Below, piece by piece: positions 1 through 6,257 of a DNA stretch of 12,081 nucleotides (positions are counted from its first letter, which is position 1; every line of letters begins with the position of its first letter). The notes beneath the pieces were generated by a model. That model did no database searches. It saw only the letters and a program-made list of their open reading frames with translations, and was not told the origin of the DNA. Both the position numbers and the translations under genes were made by a program. Source of the DNA: Chloroflexota bacterium (GTDB lineage: Bacteria; Chloroflexota; Anaerolineae; 4572-78; J111); the NCBI GenBank assembly GCA_003694775.1, contig RFJV01000309.1, positions 1 to 12,081 of the forward strand, written 5' to 3'.

Positions 1-128
1 CCTATCGCCCTATCGCACTATCGCCCTATCGCACTATCGCCCTATCGCACTATCGCCCTATCGCATTATCGCCCTATCGCATTATCGCCCTATCGCATTA
101 TCGCATTATCGCATTATCGCATTATCGC
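1..128. repeat. Octamer tandem array, 16 units
   Basis: Sixteen uninterrupted 8-bp units of the form NNTATCGC. Three variants occur: CCTATCGC (C), ACTATCGC (A) and ATTATCGC (T). The order read left to right is C C A C A C A C T C T C T T T T. The alternating CA and CT pairs suggest that 16-bp dimers were duplicated as blocks, and the terminal T run looks like a separate expansion. The array starts at the window edge, so it may be longer. It lies just past the 3' end of the gamma-glutamyltransferase-like gene. No open reading frame or promoter is evident in it. Confidence 0.97.
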
Positions 129-143
129 ATTCTCCCCCCGTCC

Positions 144-1745
144 CTATTCACCATTCACCACCACTTCCACCGTTCCTCCCCGGCGGGCGTCGCCGGCGGC
201 GGTCCAGCGATGGTTCTGCCGGGCGACGGCGTGGGTTCCACCGAAGAACATATTCCGGTCCGGCCAGCAGTTCACCCGGTAGCCGTACTGCTCCAGCGAC
301 CCGGCGACTGCGGCGTCTATGCCGCCTTCAAGCTGGAGCACGTCCTCCTCAAAATGCACCCGCGGCGCGTCGACCGCAGTTTGCAGGTCCATCCCAAAAT
401 CCAGCACGTTGCTCAGAAACTGGGTAATGGCCGTGCGCAGGCGGTTGCTCCCGCCGCTCCCTACCGCCAGTTCGGCCTGCCCGCCGCGCAGAACGATGAC
501 CGGACTCATCATTGTAGACAGCCGCTGTCCGGGCGGGAGGCGGTGAAATCCCTGCGGGTGGAGGTCAATTTCGCCCAGCATATTGTTCAGGGTGATGCCC
601 GTATCGCCGACCACGAATCCGGCGCATTCCCCGGCGGAGGTGGTCACACTGACGACCATCCCGTCCGCGTCGGCGGTGGAGATGTGGGTGGTGCTGGACG
701 GGCCGCCGGGCGCGGGCAGGTCGGGCGGCAGGGGGGTGTCTGCCAGCCGGCGGGTCAAAATCTGCCGGTAGCGGCTGACAACGGCGTCGGACAGGAAGCG
801 GCGGACGGCCTCGTCCTGGGCCGGGCCGGGAAGGATGTCCGCGGCCTGTTCGGCGCGGGCCTGGTTTGCCACCCGCATTGCCTCTGCCAGCAGACGGATG
901 TGCCCGGTGCGGTTGTGGGTAAACCGGGCCGGCTCCAGCGGCTCCAGCAGACGGAGCATAAACGCAATCAGCACTCCGCCCAGCGATGCCGGCGGCGGCA
1001 GAAGCACCGTCCGGCCACGGTACGGCACGGCCACCGGCTCCAGCCGGCGTACCCGGTACTGGCGGAGGTCGGTTTCGGTGATGAGGCCGCCGTGGGCCTG
1101 CTGGTCGGCCACAATCTGGCGGGCGATGTCGCCGGTATAGAACAGGTCGGGGCCGTGGTGGGCCAGCCGTTCCAGGGTGTCGGCCAGTTGGGGCAGACGC
1201 AAACGTTCGCCGGTCTGCACCATCCGGCCATTGGGGGCAAAAATGGCCGCCAGCCCTGGCGTGTCGGTAAAAATAGGGGTGAGGATGCGGGCCACGTAGG
1301 CCAGGGCCGGGGTCATTTCGACCCCCTGGCGGGCCAGTTCAATGGCCGGGCGCAGGGTTTGCTCCAGCGGCAGACGGCCCAGGTCTGCCGCCATCTGGCA
1401 CAGGCCGGCCACCACACCGGGAACGGCCGCGCTGGCCCGTCCGATGAAGAATGGCTGTTGGGTGGGGCCAAAATCCACCAGAATCCGGCGGAAATCCGGC
1501 TTGTCCGGCGGTTTGCCGTTTAGACCGGGCATGGTGCTGAAAAAGTCGTACACCGTGGACCGGCCCTCGGCAGGGTTGAAAACCTGGGCCATTCCACCGC
1601 CGCCAATGTTGACCAGCACCGCCTCGGCAATGAAGGAGGCAAACGCGGCTCCGACCGCGGCATCAACGGCGTTGCCCCCGCGGCCCAGTATCTGTGCTCC
1701 TGCGGCCGCAGTTTGCGGGTGTCCCGCGGCAATAACTCCTCTCAC
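144..1745 (-). CDS. Gamma-glutamyltransferase family protein
   Basis: An N-terminal nucleophile hydrolase of the gamma-glutamyltranspeptidase family (533 aa from the chosen start), expected to self-cleave and then hydrolyse or transfer gamma-glutamyl groups. The family signatures are present in order: AAGHPQTA and GGNAVDAAVG (residues 5-32), the autocleavage/nucleophile site TTHIS with Thr352, ITLNN (384-388), MSPVIVLR, and GSGGSNR (429-435). Where E. coli Ggt has the substrate-carboxylate Arg of the DYRE.AP block, this protein has DFFSTMP, so specificity may differ. No signal peptide is seen, so it is probably cytoplasmic, unlike secreted Ggt. Start choice: an upstream ATG at 1814 lies inside a promoter-like element whose start point would be near 1796. 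The GTG at 1745 begins with the family's usual MRGV..AGHP block and has an AGGAG 13 nt upstream. The gene is divergent from the receiver gene and no operon partner is visible. Confidence 0.85.
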   Translation of the reverse strand: MRGVIAAGHPQTAAAGAQILGRGGNAVDAAVGAAFASFIAEAVLVNIGGGGMAQVFNPAEGRSTVYDFFSTMPGLNGKPPDKPDFRRILVDFGPTQQPFFIGRASAAVPGVVAGLCQMAADLGRLPLEQTLRPAIELARQGVEMTPALAYVARILTPIFTDTPGLAAIFAPNGRMVQTGERLRLPQLADTLERLAHHGPDLFYTGDIARQIVADQQAHGGLITETDLRQYRVRRLEPVAVPYRGRTVLLPPPASLGGVLIAFMLRLLEPLEPARFTHNRTGHIRLLAEAMRVANQARAEQAADILPGPAQDEAVRRFLSDAVVSRYRQILTRRLADTPLPPDLPAPGGPSSTTHISTADADGMVVSVTTSAGECAGFVVGDTGITLNNMLGEIDLHPQGFHRLPPGQRLSTMMSPVIVLRGGQAELAVGSGGSNRLRTAITQFLSNVLDFGMDLQTAVDAPRVHFEEDVLQLEGGIDAAVAGSLEQYGYRVNCWPDRNMFFGGTHAVARQNHRWTAAGDARRGGTVEVVVNGE

Positions 1746-1802
1746 CTGTTCTGTCTGACTCCTGGGTGTGATGTGTGCTATTCGGGGGAATAGGTGGCGC
1801 GT

Positions 1803-1831
1803 ATTGTACCCCATCTTTTTGTGACGGGCAA
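1803..1831 (-). promoter_or_regulatory. Predicted sigma70-type promoter for the GGT-like gene
   Basis: On the minus strand TTGCCC (1826-1831) and TACAAT (1803-1808) are separated by 17 bp. Transcription would start near 1796, giving a leader of about 50 nt before the GTG at 1745 and placing the upstream ATG (1814) outside the mRNA. This is a pattern match only. Confidence 0.45.
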
Positions 1832-1847
1832 CCGGTGAGCAGAAAAG

Positions 1848-1869
1848 CCGGATTCAAACCGGATTCAAA
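1848..1869. repeat. Two tandem copies of an 11-bp sequence
   Basis: CCGGATTCAAA occurs twice back to back, ending two bases before the predicted -35 box of the receiver gene. Its position between two divergent promoters would suit a regulator-binding site, but no other copy is seen in the window. Confidence 0.8.
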
Positions 1870-1870
1870 C

Positions 1871-1898
1871 TTGCGTGGGGTATCATTACAGATATAAT
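1871..1898 (+). promoter_or_regulatory. Predicted sigma70-type promoter for the receiver gene
   Basis: TTGCGT (1871-1876) and a perfect TATAAT (1893-1898) are separated by 16 bp. The start point would be near 1905, leaving a leader of about 120 nt before the ATG at 2025. Confidence 0.6.
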
Positions 1899-2024
1899 AA
1901 AAGGCAGGTACAGCTACCGGGGGAAGAAGAAGGGGAAAAGTGACCGGCATATATACAGCCGGATTTCTGCCGTTCCCAGCCAGGTAGCCCGACGTTGCCG
2001 GGAACCTTAAAAATACAGGGGATT

Positions 2025-2459
2025 ATGTCGAACATCAGGATATTGGTTTGCAGTGGAGACCCGATAATATTGCGGCGGACGGCCCAGGTGCTGGCAGATG
2101 ATGGGTTGGCCGTAGACACCACCAGTTTGCTGACCGACAAAATCGATGCCGAGCCGTGGGATTTGATTATCCTGGACCTGGACGGGTTGGACAGCTTCTT
2201 GCGCGGGGTTCTGCCGTTGCTGGAGGAGATTGCCGGGCCGAAAATGGTGGTTGTCGGCATGTCTCGCCGGTCCGAGGCTGATGGCAAGTATATGGCCGAC
2301 CTGCTGGGGTTGAAGCTGGACGCGGTGACCGTTGGTGTACCCCGTCCCGAAGAGCTGATTGTCCGCTTTCCCCGGCTGGCGAGCCGTATCCTGGCCGATA
2401 CAGGCCCCCTTAAACCACCGACCGGGCCGCTGGGCGCCTCCCCTGCCCCGGCAGTTTAG
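2025..2459 (+). CDS. Degenerate response-regulator receiver protein
   Basis: A stand-alone 144-aa protein with the CheY-like pattern: a beta strand at residues 4-9 (IRILVC), DLIILD at 46-51, VVVGMS at 75-80, and VPRPEEL near 105-111. The usual phospho-acceptor Asp is kept (Asp51), as is the strand-4 Ser/Thr (Ser80). The acidic Mg2+-binding pair normally found after strand 1 is replaced by Ser-Gly (SGDP, 10-13), and the conserved Lys of the KPF.. motif is Val105. It therefore looks like a pseudo-receiver that may not be phosphorylated in the classical way. No DNA-binding or enzymatic output domain follows, and residues 126-144 are a Pro-rich tail. The ATG at 2025 has AGGGG just upstream. A TTG at 1995 in the same frame lacks a convincing ribosome site. 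No histidine kinase gene is adjacent. Confidence 0.75.
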   Translation: MSNIRILVCSGDPIILRRTAQVLADDGLAVDTTSLLTDKIDAEPWDLIILDLDGLDSFLRGVLPLLEEIAGPKMVVVGMSRRSEADGKYMADLLGLKLDAVTVGVPRPEELIVRFPRLASRILADTGPLKPPTGPLGASPAPAV

Positions 2460-2571
2460 AACCTGGTCGCAGTTGACGCATTTTTAGGCGTCGTTTGCTA
2501 CCACAGGGATGCCAGCCTGCGGTTTCTTGGGCCGGCTCTGGACCGGTTTTCCCGGTTGATGGTGCGGAATC

Positions 2572-2602
2572 AAAAACGCCCCCAAATTTGGAGGCGTTTT
2601 TT
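2572..2602. terminator. Symmetric (bidirectional) terminator
   Basis: An A run, CGCC, then an AAATTT core, GGCG and a run of six T. It forms a long hairpin with one internal mismatch. Because it has A's on the left and T's on the right, it can act as a rho-independent terminator for both the receiver gene (+) and the convergent TPR/stalk gene (-). Confidence 0.85.
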
Positions 2603-2611
2603 GCTGTACGG

Positions 2612-3328
2612 TTACGGTGCGGGCGTGGGGGGGACTACCCAGGTTGCCGTCGGCGACGGGGTTGCTGTGGGGGCCGGTGTGGGTAGAGGAATGGGGGTTT
2701 TGGTGGGCGTGGGCGTTGCCGTGGCCGTACTGGTTGGAGTCGGAACCGGGGTGGGGGGCTGGGTTGGCTCCAGCGCCGGGGCTTCGACGGTGGACGGCAC
2801 CGCGGTATCACCGCCACCGCCGCCCAGCATGTCGGCCAGGAAAAGGTTGTAAACCAGGGCCGCGGCCAGGAACAGCACCATCAGCAGGACCAGCAAAATC
2901 AGCAGGATGAGCCGGATATTGAAGCGGCGGGATTTCCGCTTCGGTTTTTCTGCCGCCGGACGCATTGTGCTGGGGAGCTTTAATTCTTCCTCCTCCTCGT
3001 CCGACAGCATAAATTCATCAAGGAAGGTGGTTTCAGGGGGTTCTTCCTCAACCGGAACATCCAAAATCTCGTTCAGGATGGTTGAGGCACTGAATGTCCC
3101 GTTTCTGACAGCCTGCAATCCCTTGTGAGCAATGATGTTGTCCGGATTAAGGGCCAGCACATTTTCCAGACAAATTTCCCGGTCCTCGTCGTCATCCACA
3201 ACTGTGCTCAGCCAGAGCCAGACCTCTTCGTTATTTTCGTCCTGTTCCAGCAGTTCTTCCAGGATATGGCGACCGGTGGCCGGGTCGCCTAGCCTGATAG
3301 CCTGGATTGCTTCTTCGATGGATGGCAT
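2612..3328 (-). CDS. TPR-like, single-pass membrane protein with Pro/Thr-rich stalk
   Basis: A 238-aa protein of unknown function with clear architecture. Residues 1-76 form helical repeats that read like one to two TPR units (AIRLGDPATGRHILEELL; ICLENVLALNPDN). A strongly acidic linker (93-118) follows, then a basic patch (KPKRKSRR, 128-135) and a hydrophobic segment (138-163). A Gly-rich hinge leads into a Pro/Thr/Ala tail (177-238) that ends without any further domain. The basic patch before the TM predicts a cytosolic N-terminus and exported C-terminus. Such stalks are common in Chloroflexota surface proteins and may be glycosylated (inference). The ATG has GGAG 7 nt upstream and the gene has its own promoter. 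It stops ten bases before the shared terminator, so the lack of a distal domain is not a window artefact, although loss of one cannot be excluded. Confidence 0.8.
   Translation of the reverse strand: MPSIEEAIQAIRLGDPATGRHILEELLEQDENNEEVWLWLSTVVDDDEDREICLENVLALNPDNIIAHKGLQAVRNGTFSASTILNEILDVPVEEEPPETTFLDEFMLSDEEEEELKLPSTMRPAAEKPKRKSRRFNIRLILLILLVLLMVLFLAAALVYNLFLADMLGGGGGDTAVPSTVEAPALEPTQPPTPVPTPTSTATATPTPTKTPIPLPTPAPTATPSPTATWVVPPTPAP
2615..2803 (-). repeat. Pro/Thr-rich stalk-coding repeat
   Basis: Degenerate GC-rich triplet and hexanucleotide repetition coding for PTP, TAT and PTPT units at the C-terminus of the TPR-like protein. On the plus strand it gives a spurious Gly/Val-rich open frame. 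Confidence 0.8.
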
Positions 3329-3423
3329 AAAGTTGCTCCAGAGCGGGAAATTCGGTTGACAGCAGGATGGGGTATTTCAGACGGTGAAACAAACGGGCCA
3401 AACCGCTCAGATTACCCACTGCA

Positions 3424-3453
3424 ATTATAGCATCAACTCTCACTCTATGACAA
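3424..3453 (-). promoter_or_regulatory. Predicted promoter of the TPR/stalk gene
   Basis: On the minus strand TTGTCA (3448-3453) and a perfect TATAAT (3424-3429) are 18 bp apart. The leader to the ATG at 3328 would be about 90 nt. It is divergent from the zinc-ribbon gene promoter, with the two -35 boxes about 35 bp apart. Confidence 0.6.
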
Positions 3454-3487
3454 GTGAGGCAAGGATACAGGAAGCTATCCGCCAGAG

Positions 3488-3516
3488 TTGAGGAGTCGGG
3501 CGGAGGATGATATAAT
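3488..3516 (+). promoter_or_regulatory. Predicted promoter of the zinc-ribbon gene
   Basis: TTGAGG (3488-3493) and a perfect TATAAT (3511-3516) are 17 bp apart. The transcript would begin within the GGAGATT repeat that follows directly and would carry both short repeat tracts in its leader. Confidence 0.6.
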
Positions 3517-3517
3517 T

Positions 3518-3539
3518 GGAGATTGGAGATTGGGAGATT
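3518..3539. repeat. GGAGATT short tandem repeat
   Basis: GGAGATT, GGAGATT and GGGAGATT occur in tandem one base after the TATAAT box. A similar promoter-then-repeat arrangement occurs at 10441-10519. Confidence 0.9.
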
Positions 3540-3560
3540 GCTTTCTAACTTCCGCCTTTT

Positions 3561-3588
3561 TCCTTCATCCATCATCCATCCTTTACAT
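3561..3588 (+). repeat. Pyrimidine-rich heptamer leader array (zinc-ribbon gene)
   Basis: Units TCCTTCA, TCCATCA and TCCATCC, then the closing unit TTTACAT, abut the ribosome binding site GGGGAG (3589-3594). It belongs to the same family of leader arrays as those at 7722-7749, 8781-8822 and 11332-11380, although its internal phase is shifted by 3 nt relative to the TTCATCC units elsewhere. Confidence 0.75.
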
Positions 3589-3602
3589 GGGGAGTGCAAT
3601 CG

Positions 3603-4304
3603 GTGAAACAGGAAATCTTGTACGATGAGTGTCCGCTGTGTGTTCAGGGGCAGGTCAGTCTGGATACGTCAACCGGTCGCTACGGGTGCGACCGGTGCGG
3701 CCTGACATTGCAAGAACGGTCCCGGCTGGGAATTTTCCGAAAAGGTCAGTTTGGCGTTGTCAGCCTGGGGCAGGGGCAGTATTCGCTGGTTGACCCGGTT
3801 TTGAAGTCGCTGTCATTGAAGCCGGAGCGGCTGGAGATTGTGCTGGGCAATATGTATCCGGACGATGCCCTGGCGCAGATTGCCGCCGGCAACCTGGAGG
3901 TTATCCGTCCGGTCAGAACGGTGCTGGCCCAGATTTTGCTGGAACAGCTTCACGAGACTTGCTACTTTCAGGTGCAGGGACTGCGCGAGGCCCACGGACA
4001 GCCGCTGACCGGGGCCAGCAGTTACCGCCCGGCAGGTCCGGTGCCGCGGGACGGTCTGGAGTGGCAGAAGCAGGGCAATTTGTTCGGCACCACCAAACAT
4101 CTGGTCCTGCCCAGCAATACCTTTACCTTCATCCGCCTGGACCGGAAGCTCGCCGCGGTGCAGGCCTTTACCGATGGGGTTGCTCTCCAGCGAAAGGGTG
4201 AGGATTACGCCACCTACTTTGTGGGCTGTTACCCGCACGAGGCCGCCCTGGTCGCCGCCTTTGTGCTGGGCAAGCTCCCGGCCCTGCGCGGGGAGTCATC
4301 ATAA
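3603..4304 (+). CDS. Zinc-ribbon protein, possibly with PH/GRAM-like C-terminal domain
   Basis: A 233-aa protein not recognised as a named family. It starts with a four-cysteine zinc ribbon (CPLC at 10-13, CDRC at 29-32). A middle part (about 45-120) of mixed strands and helices has no motif I know. The C-terminal part (about 155-222: NLFGTTKHLVLP, FIRLDRKLAAVQAFTDGV, then YFVGCYPHEAALVAAFV) has the rhythm of PH/GRAM-like domains, in which a strand-rich stretch meets a closing helix; this is inference from pattern only. No TM or signal peptide is seen, so it is probably cytosolic. The GTG at 3603 is preferred because GGGGAG lies 8 nt upstream. A GTG at 3594 in the same frame overlaps that ribosome site. 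Transcription ends at the 30-bp palindrome. Confidence 0.7.
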   Translation: MKQEILYDECPLCVQGQVSLDTSTGRYGCDRCGLTLQERSRLGIFRKGQFGVVSLGQGQYSLVDPVLKSLSLKPERLEIVLGNMYPDDALAQIAAGNLEVIRPVRTVLAQILLEQLHETCYFQVQGLREAHGQPLTGASSYRPAGPVPRDGLEWQKQGNLFGTTKHLVLPSNTFTFIRLDRKLAAVQAFTDGVALQRKGEDYATYFVGCYPHEAALVAAFVLGKLPALRGESS

Positions 4305-4320
4305 GCGGCAGTCATTACAG

Positions 4321-4352
4321 AAACAGGGCGACCGGCCGGTCGCCCTGTTTTA
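4321..4352. terminator. Bidirectional terminator: perfect 30-bp palindrome
   Basis: Positions 4321-4350 are an exact inverted repeat centred at 4335/4336. The arms begin AAACAGGGCGACCGG and end in TTT followed by TATT. It forms a 13-bp or longer GC-rich stem with U-tracts on both strands. It lies between the stop of the zinc-ribbon gene and the stop of the HEAT gene, and so can terminate both convergent transcripts. Confidence 0.9.
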
Positions 4353-5357
4353 TTAGAAATCACGCCCGTTCAGGCCGTCGTCATCGTCCAGCAGGTAGTC
4401 AAAGAACTCGTCATCGTCCGGGTTGTCCGGGTCATAGCTGAACATATCCAGAACGCCGGAAAACAGGTTCAGCTCATCCAGGGCATCCTCCGCGGCAAAG
4501 GCAACCGCTTCATTCTCGCTGTCTGCCAGCGATATGAGGGCGTCGCGAGCCTCGTCGCCGCCGATTTTCCCCAGCGACCAGATAGCCATTTCCTGAATTT
4601 CAATATCCGGGTCCTGACGGGCCAGCTCGACCAGGCGGGGGACGGCCTTGCGGGCTTCCAGTTCGCCGCAGGCGCGGGCCGCTTCGTAGCGAATTTCGTT
4701 GATGGGGCTGTCCAGTTCTGCCAGCACCCGCGGCAGCCAGCGGCTGTCTGCACTGCGTCCCATCGCAAACACCGCGCTGACCCGCATTTTTACGTTGTCG
4801 TCGTAGTAGGCATTTTCGATGATTTCGGGGATGCCTTCCTCGCCGGAAAACGCAATCGCTTCGACGGCCCGCCGCCGCACTTCTATATCCTCGGTGGGAG
4901 TGCGGATGATTTCCAGCAAAGCCTGCTCGATGGGGGCCACATAGGTCGGGTCCAGCTCCTCGATTTCGCGCAGGTAGATGTATTTGCTCAGGGCAGTGGC
5001 CGCGGCGGCCCGCACGTTGACCGCCTCGTCGGTCCGCAGGATATGCAGGAAGGGTGTAATCAGGGTCGGGCTTTCGTTTTCCCACAACCCCTGGATAGCC
5101 GTTTCCCGCACTTCTGCATCCTCGTCACCCAGGGCCAGCATAAACACCGGGCCAAAATCCACCTCAAAATTGACCTCGGACAGCTCCATCAGCTCCTGCA
5201 TAATGTCCCGCCGCCGCTGGATGGCAATAGTGGGCCACATCTCGCGAAACGCATCCAGCATTTGCCGGTCCATCTTAGAAAGGTGGTACAGCAGGCTGGT
5301 ATGGAGCACTTCATCCGTAGCCAGTGTTGTCAGAACATCTTTGAATGTTTTTGCCAT
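4353..5357 (-). CDS. HEAT-repeat protein with acidic C-terminal tail
   Basis: A 334-aa soluble protein. After a helical N-terminal region (1-60) comes a series of HEAT/PBS-lyase-like helical pairs from about 65 to 300. Repeated signatures are DAEVRETAIQGLW, AVNVRAAAATALS, IEVRRRAVEAIA, VKMRVSAVFAMG, EIRYEAARACGELE, IEIQEMAIWSLG and EAVAFAAEDALDEL. The last 30 or so residues are very acidic (DPDNPDDDEFF, LLDDDDG). HEAT arrays are protein-binding scaffolds, so an adaptor role in the cytosol is likely, with partner unknown. The ATG at 5357 has GGGAG 9 nt upstream and starts 14 nt after the upstream gene's stop. The in-frame ATG at 5384 would overlap that gene. It is the last gene of the rseP-like operon and ends at the palindromic terminator. 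Confidence 0.85.
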   Translation of the reverse strand: MAKTFKDVLTTLATDEVLHTSLLYHLSKMDRQMLDAFREMWPTIAIQRRRDIMQELMELSEVNFEVDFGPVFMLALGDEDAEVRETAIQGLWENESPTLITPFLHILRTDEAVNVRAAAATALSKYIYLREIEELDPTYVAPIEQALLEIIRTPTEDIEVRRRAVEAIAFSGEEGIPEIIENAYYDDNVKMRVSAVFAMGRSADSRWLPRVLAELDSPINEIRYEAARACGELEARKAVPRLVELARQDPDIEIQEMAIWSLGKIGGDEARDALISLADSENEAVAFAAEDALDELNLFSGVLDMFSYDPDNPDDDEFFDYLLDDDDGLNGRDF

Positions 5358-5371
5358 AACACCAATCTCCC

Positions 5372-6247
5372 TCACTCCTGCCATAGAAAGGTCGCGTGGT
5401 CGCTTTCCGGGCTGACCGGTTTACTGACCTTCTGTCCCTCGGCATTCTCGGTGACTTCCTCGATAAACACGTACCACTCGTACTGGCGACCGGTTGACAG
5501 GTCGGCCAGGCCCCAGTACTGCTCAGGGGGTACAATCCAGAAATTTTCTTTGACATTGGCCCCGCCGTAAGCCGGCTGACCGTCCTGCATCCATATCAGC
5601 CGCACGGCGTACCATTCATTTGGACCCAGCGGTCCCATATCCTGCCAGCGCAGGGTCAGTTCCTCGTTCTGGCTGTAAACCCGGTCTTCCAGCGGCCCAA
5701 TCAGCACCGGCTTGCCGTACCGGAATTCCGACGTAGGGGTCGGCGTAGGGGTGCTGGTCGCTACCACCGCCGGGGCCGGGGTCGGAGATGGGGTGGGCGT
5801 GGCGGTCGGCGTGGGTGAGGGCGTGGCCGTAGGAACCGGCGACGGGGTGGCCGTGGCGGTTGGTGAAGGCGTGGCCGTGGGCGACGGCGTCGCGGTCGCG
5901 GTGGGGGTAAAGGTGGCCGTAGGGGTGAATGTTGGCGTCGGCGGGCTGACCAGCATCACCGCCTGTTCTACCCCACGGCTGATGGTCGACCAGCCCTGGA
6001 ACAGGCCAAAGCCCAGCCCCAGCACCAGCACAGCTCCCAGACTGACCCGCACCAGCGGGAAGGGTCTCGGTTCCAGGTAGGCCCCACAGTGGGGGCAGGT
6101 CGCCAGGTAGCTTTTGGCCTTTCGCCCGCACACCCGGCAGTGAATAGTTTTTGACCGGGAGGGGTGGGTCTGCCCGCAGTGGGGGCAAACCGCCCACTCC
6201 GGTTTTACTGGCTCACCACAGTTGAAGCAGGTCGGATGGGTGGTCAT
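5372..6247 (-). CDS. Double zinc ribbon, single TM, Pro/Thr stalk, Fn3-like domain protein
   Basis: A 291-aa membrane protein. Two zinc ribbons open it: CFNC (7-10) with CPHC (21-24), and CRVC (37-40) with CPHC (51-54). A hydrophobic segment follows (66-87), then a Pro/Thr/Ala/Ser stalk (102-172) and a C-terminal beta-rich domain (175-291: [43 protein letters not shown]). That last domain resembles the Fn3-like domains found after stalks in Chloroflexota cell-surface proteins. Basic residues before the TM and the Cys-rich N-terminus argue for cytosolic ribbons and an exported C-terminus. This is the same orientation as anti-sigma factor RseA, a known RseP substrate. It lies 10 nt after the rseP-like stop and 14 nt before the HEAT gene. 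The ATG has only a weak GGA 6 nt upstream, so translational coupling is plausible. Function is unknown; a sensor or protease substrate is my inference. Confidence 0.8.
   Translation of the reverse strand: MTTHPTCFNCGEPVKPEWAVCPHCGQTHPSRSKTIHCRVCGRKAKSYLATCPHCGAYLEPRPFPLVRVSLGAVLVLGLGFGLFQGWSTISRGVEQAVMLVSPPTPTFTPTATFTPTATATPSPTATPSPTATATPSPVPTATPSPTPTATPTPSPTPAPAVVATSTPTPTPTSEFRYGKPVLIGPLEDRVYSQNEELTLRWQDMGPLGPNEWYAVRLIWMQDGQPAYGGANVKENFWIVPPEQYWGLADLSTGRQYEWYVFIEEVTENAEGQKVSKPVSPESDHATFLWQE
5732..5944 (-). repeat. Pro/Thr-rich stalk-coding repeat
   Basis: Imperfect repeats of 6-12 bp encoding [11 protein letters not shown] and PTPSPT units between the TM and the Fn3-like domain. The complementary strand shows a spurious Gly/Val/Ala open frame over the same stretch. 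Repeat number is likely to vary between strains by slippage. Confidence 0.85.
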
Positions 6248-6257
6248 AGGTGTCCGT

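Noticed and set aside
1..128. CRISPR array
   Set aside because: Units are 8 bp and contiguous, with no unique spacers and no cas genes.
210..1523. 437-codon plus-strand open frame
   Set aside because: It is antisense to the GGT-like gene, which has conserved catalytic motifs; its own product is compositionally odd (His/Gln/Arg-rich), as expected of a GC-rich shadow frame.
2475..2492. Small hairpin GACGC/GCGTC as terminator of the receiver gene
   Set aside because: Only a 5-bp stem with an 8-nt loop and no T-run; the symmetric hairpin at 2572-2602 is far better.
3231..3599. 122-codon minus-strand open frame over the divergent promoter region
   Set aside because: It runs through both promoters and repeats, ends inside the TPR gene in another frame, and has no motif.
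5043..5570. 175-codon plus-strand open frame across the HEAT/zinc-ribbon junction
   Set aside because: It overlaps two well-supported minus-strand genes and has no recognisable domain.
5712..6080. Gly/Val-repeat protein on the plus strand
   Set aside because: It is the complement of the Pro/Thr stalk-coding repeat; the minus-strand gene has zinc ribbons, TM and a folded C-terminal domain.
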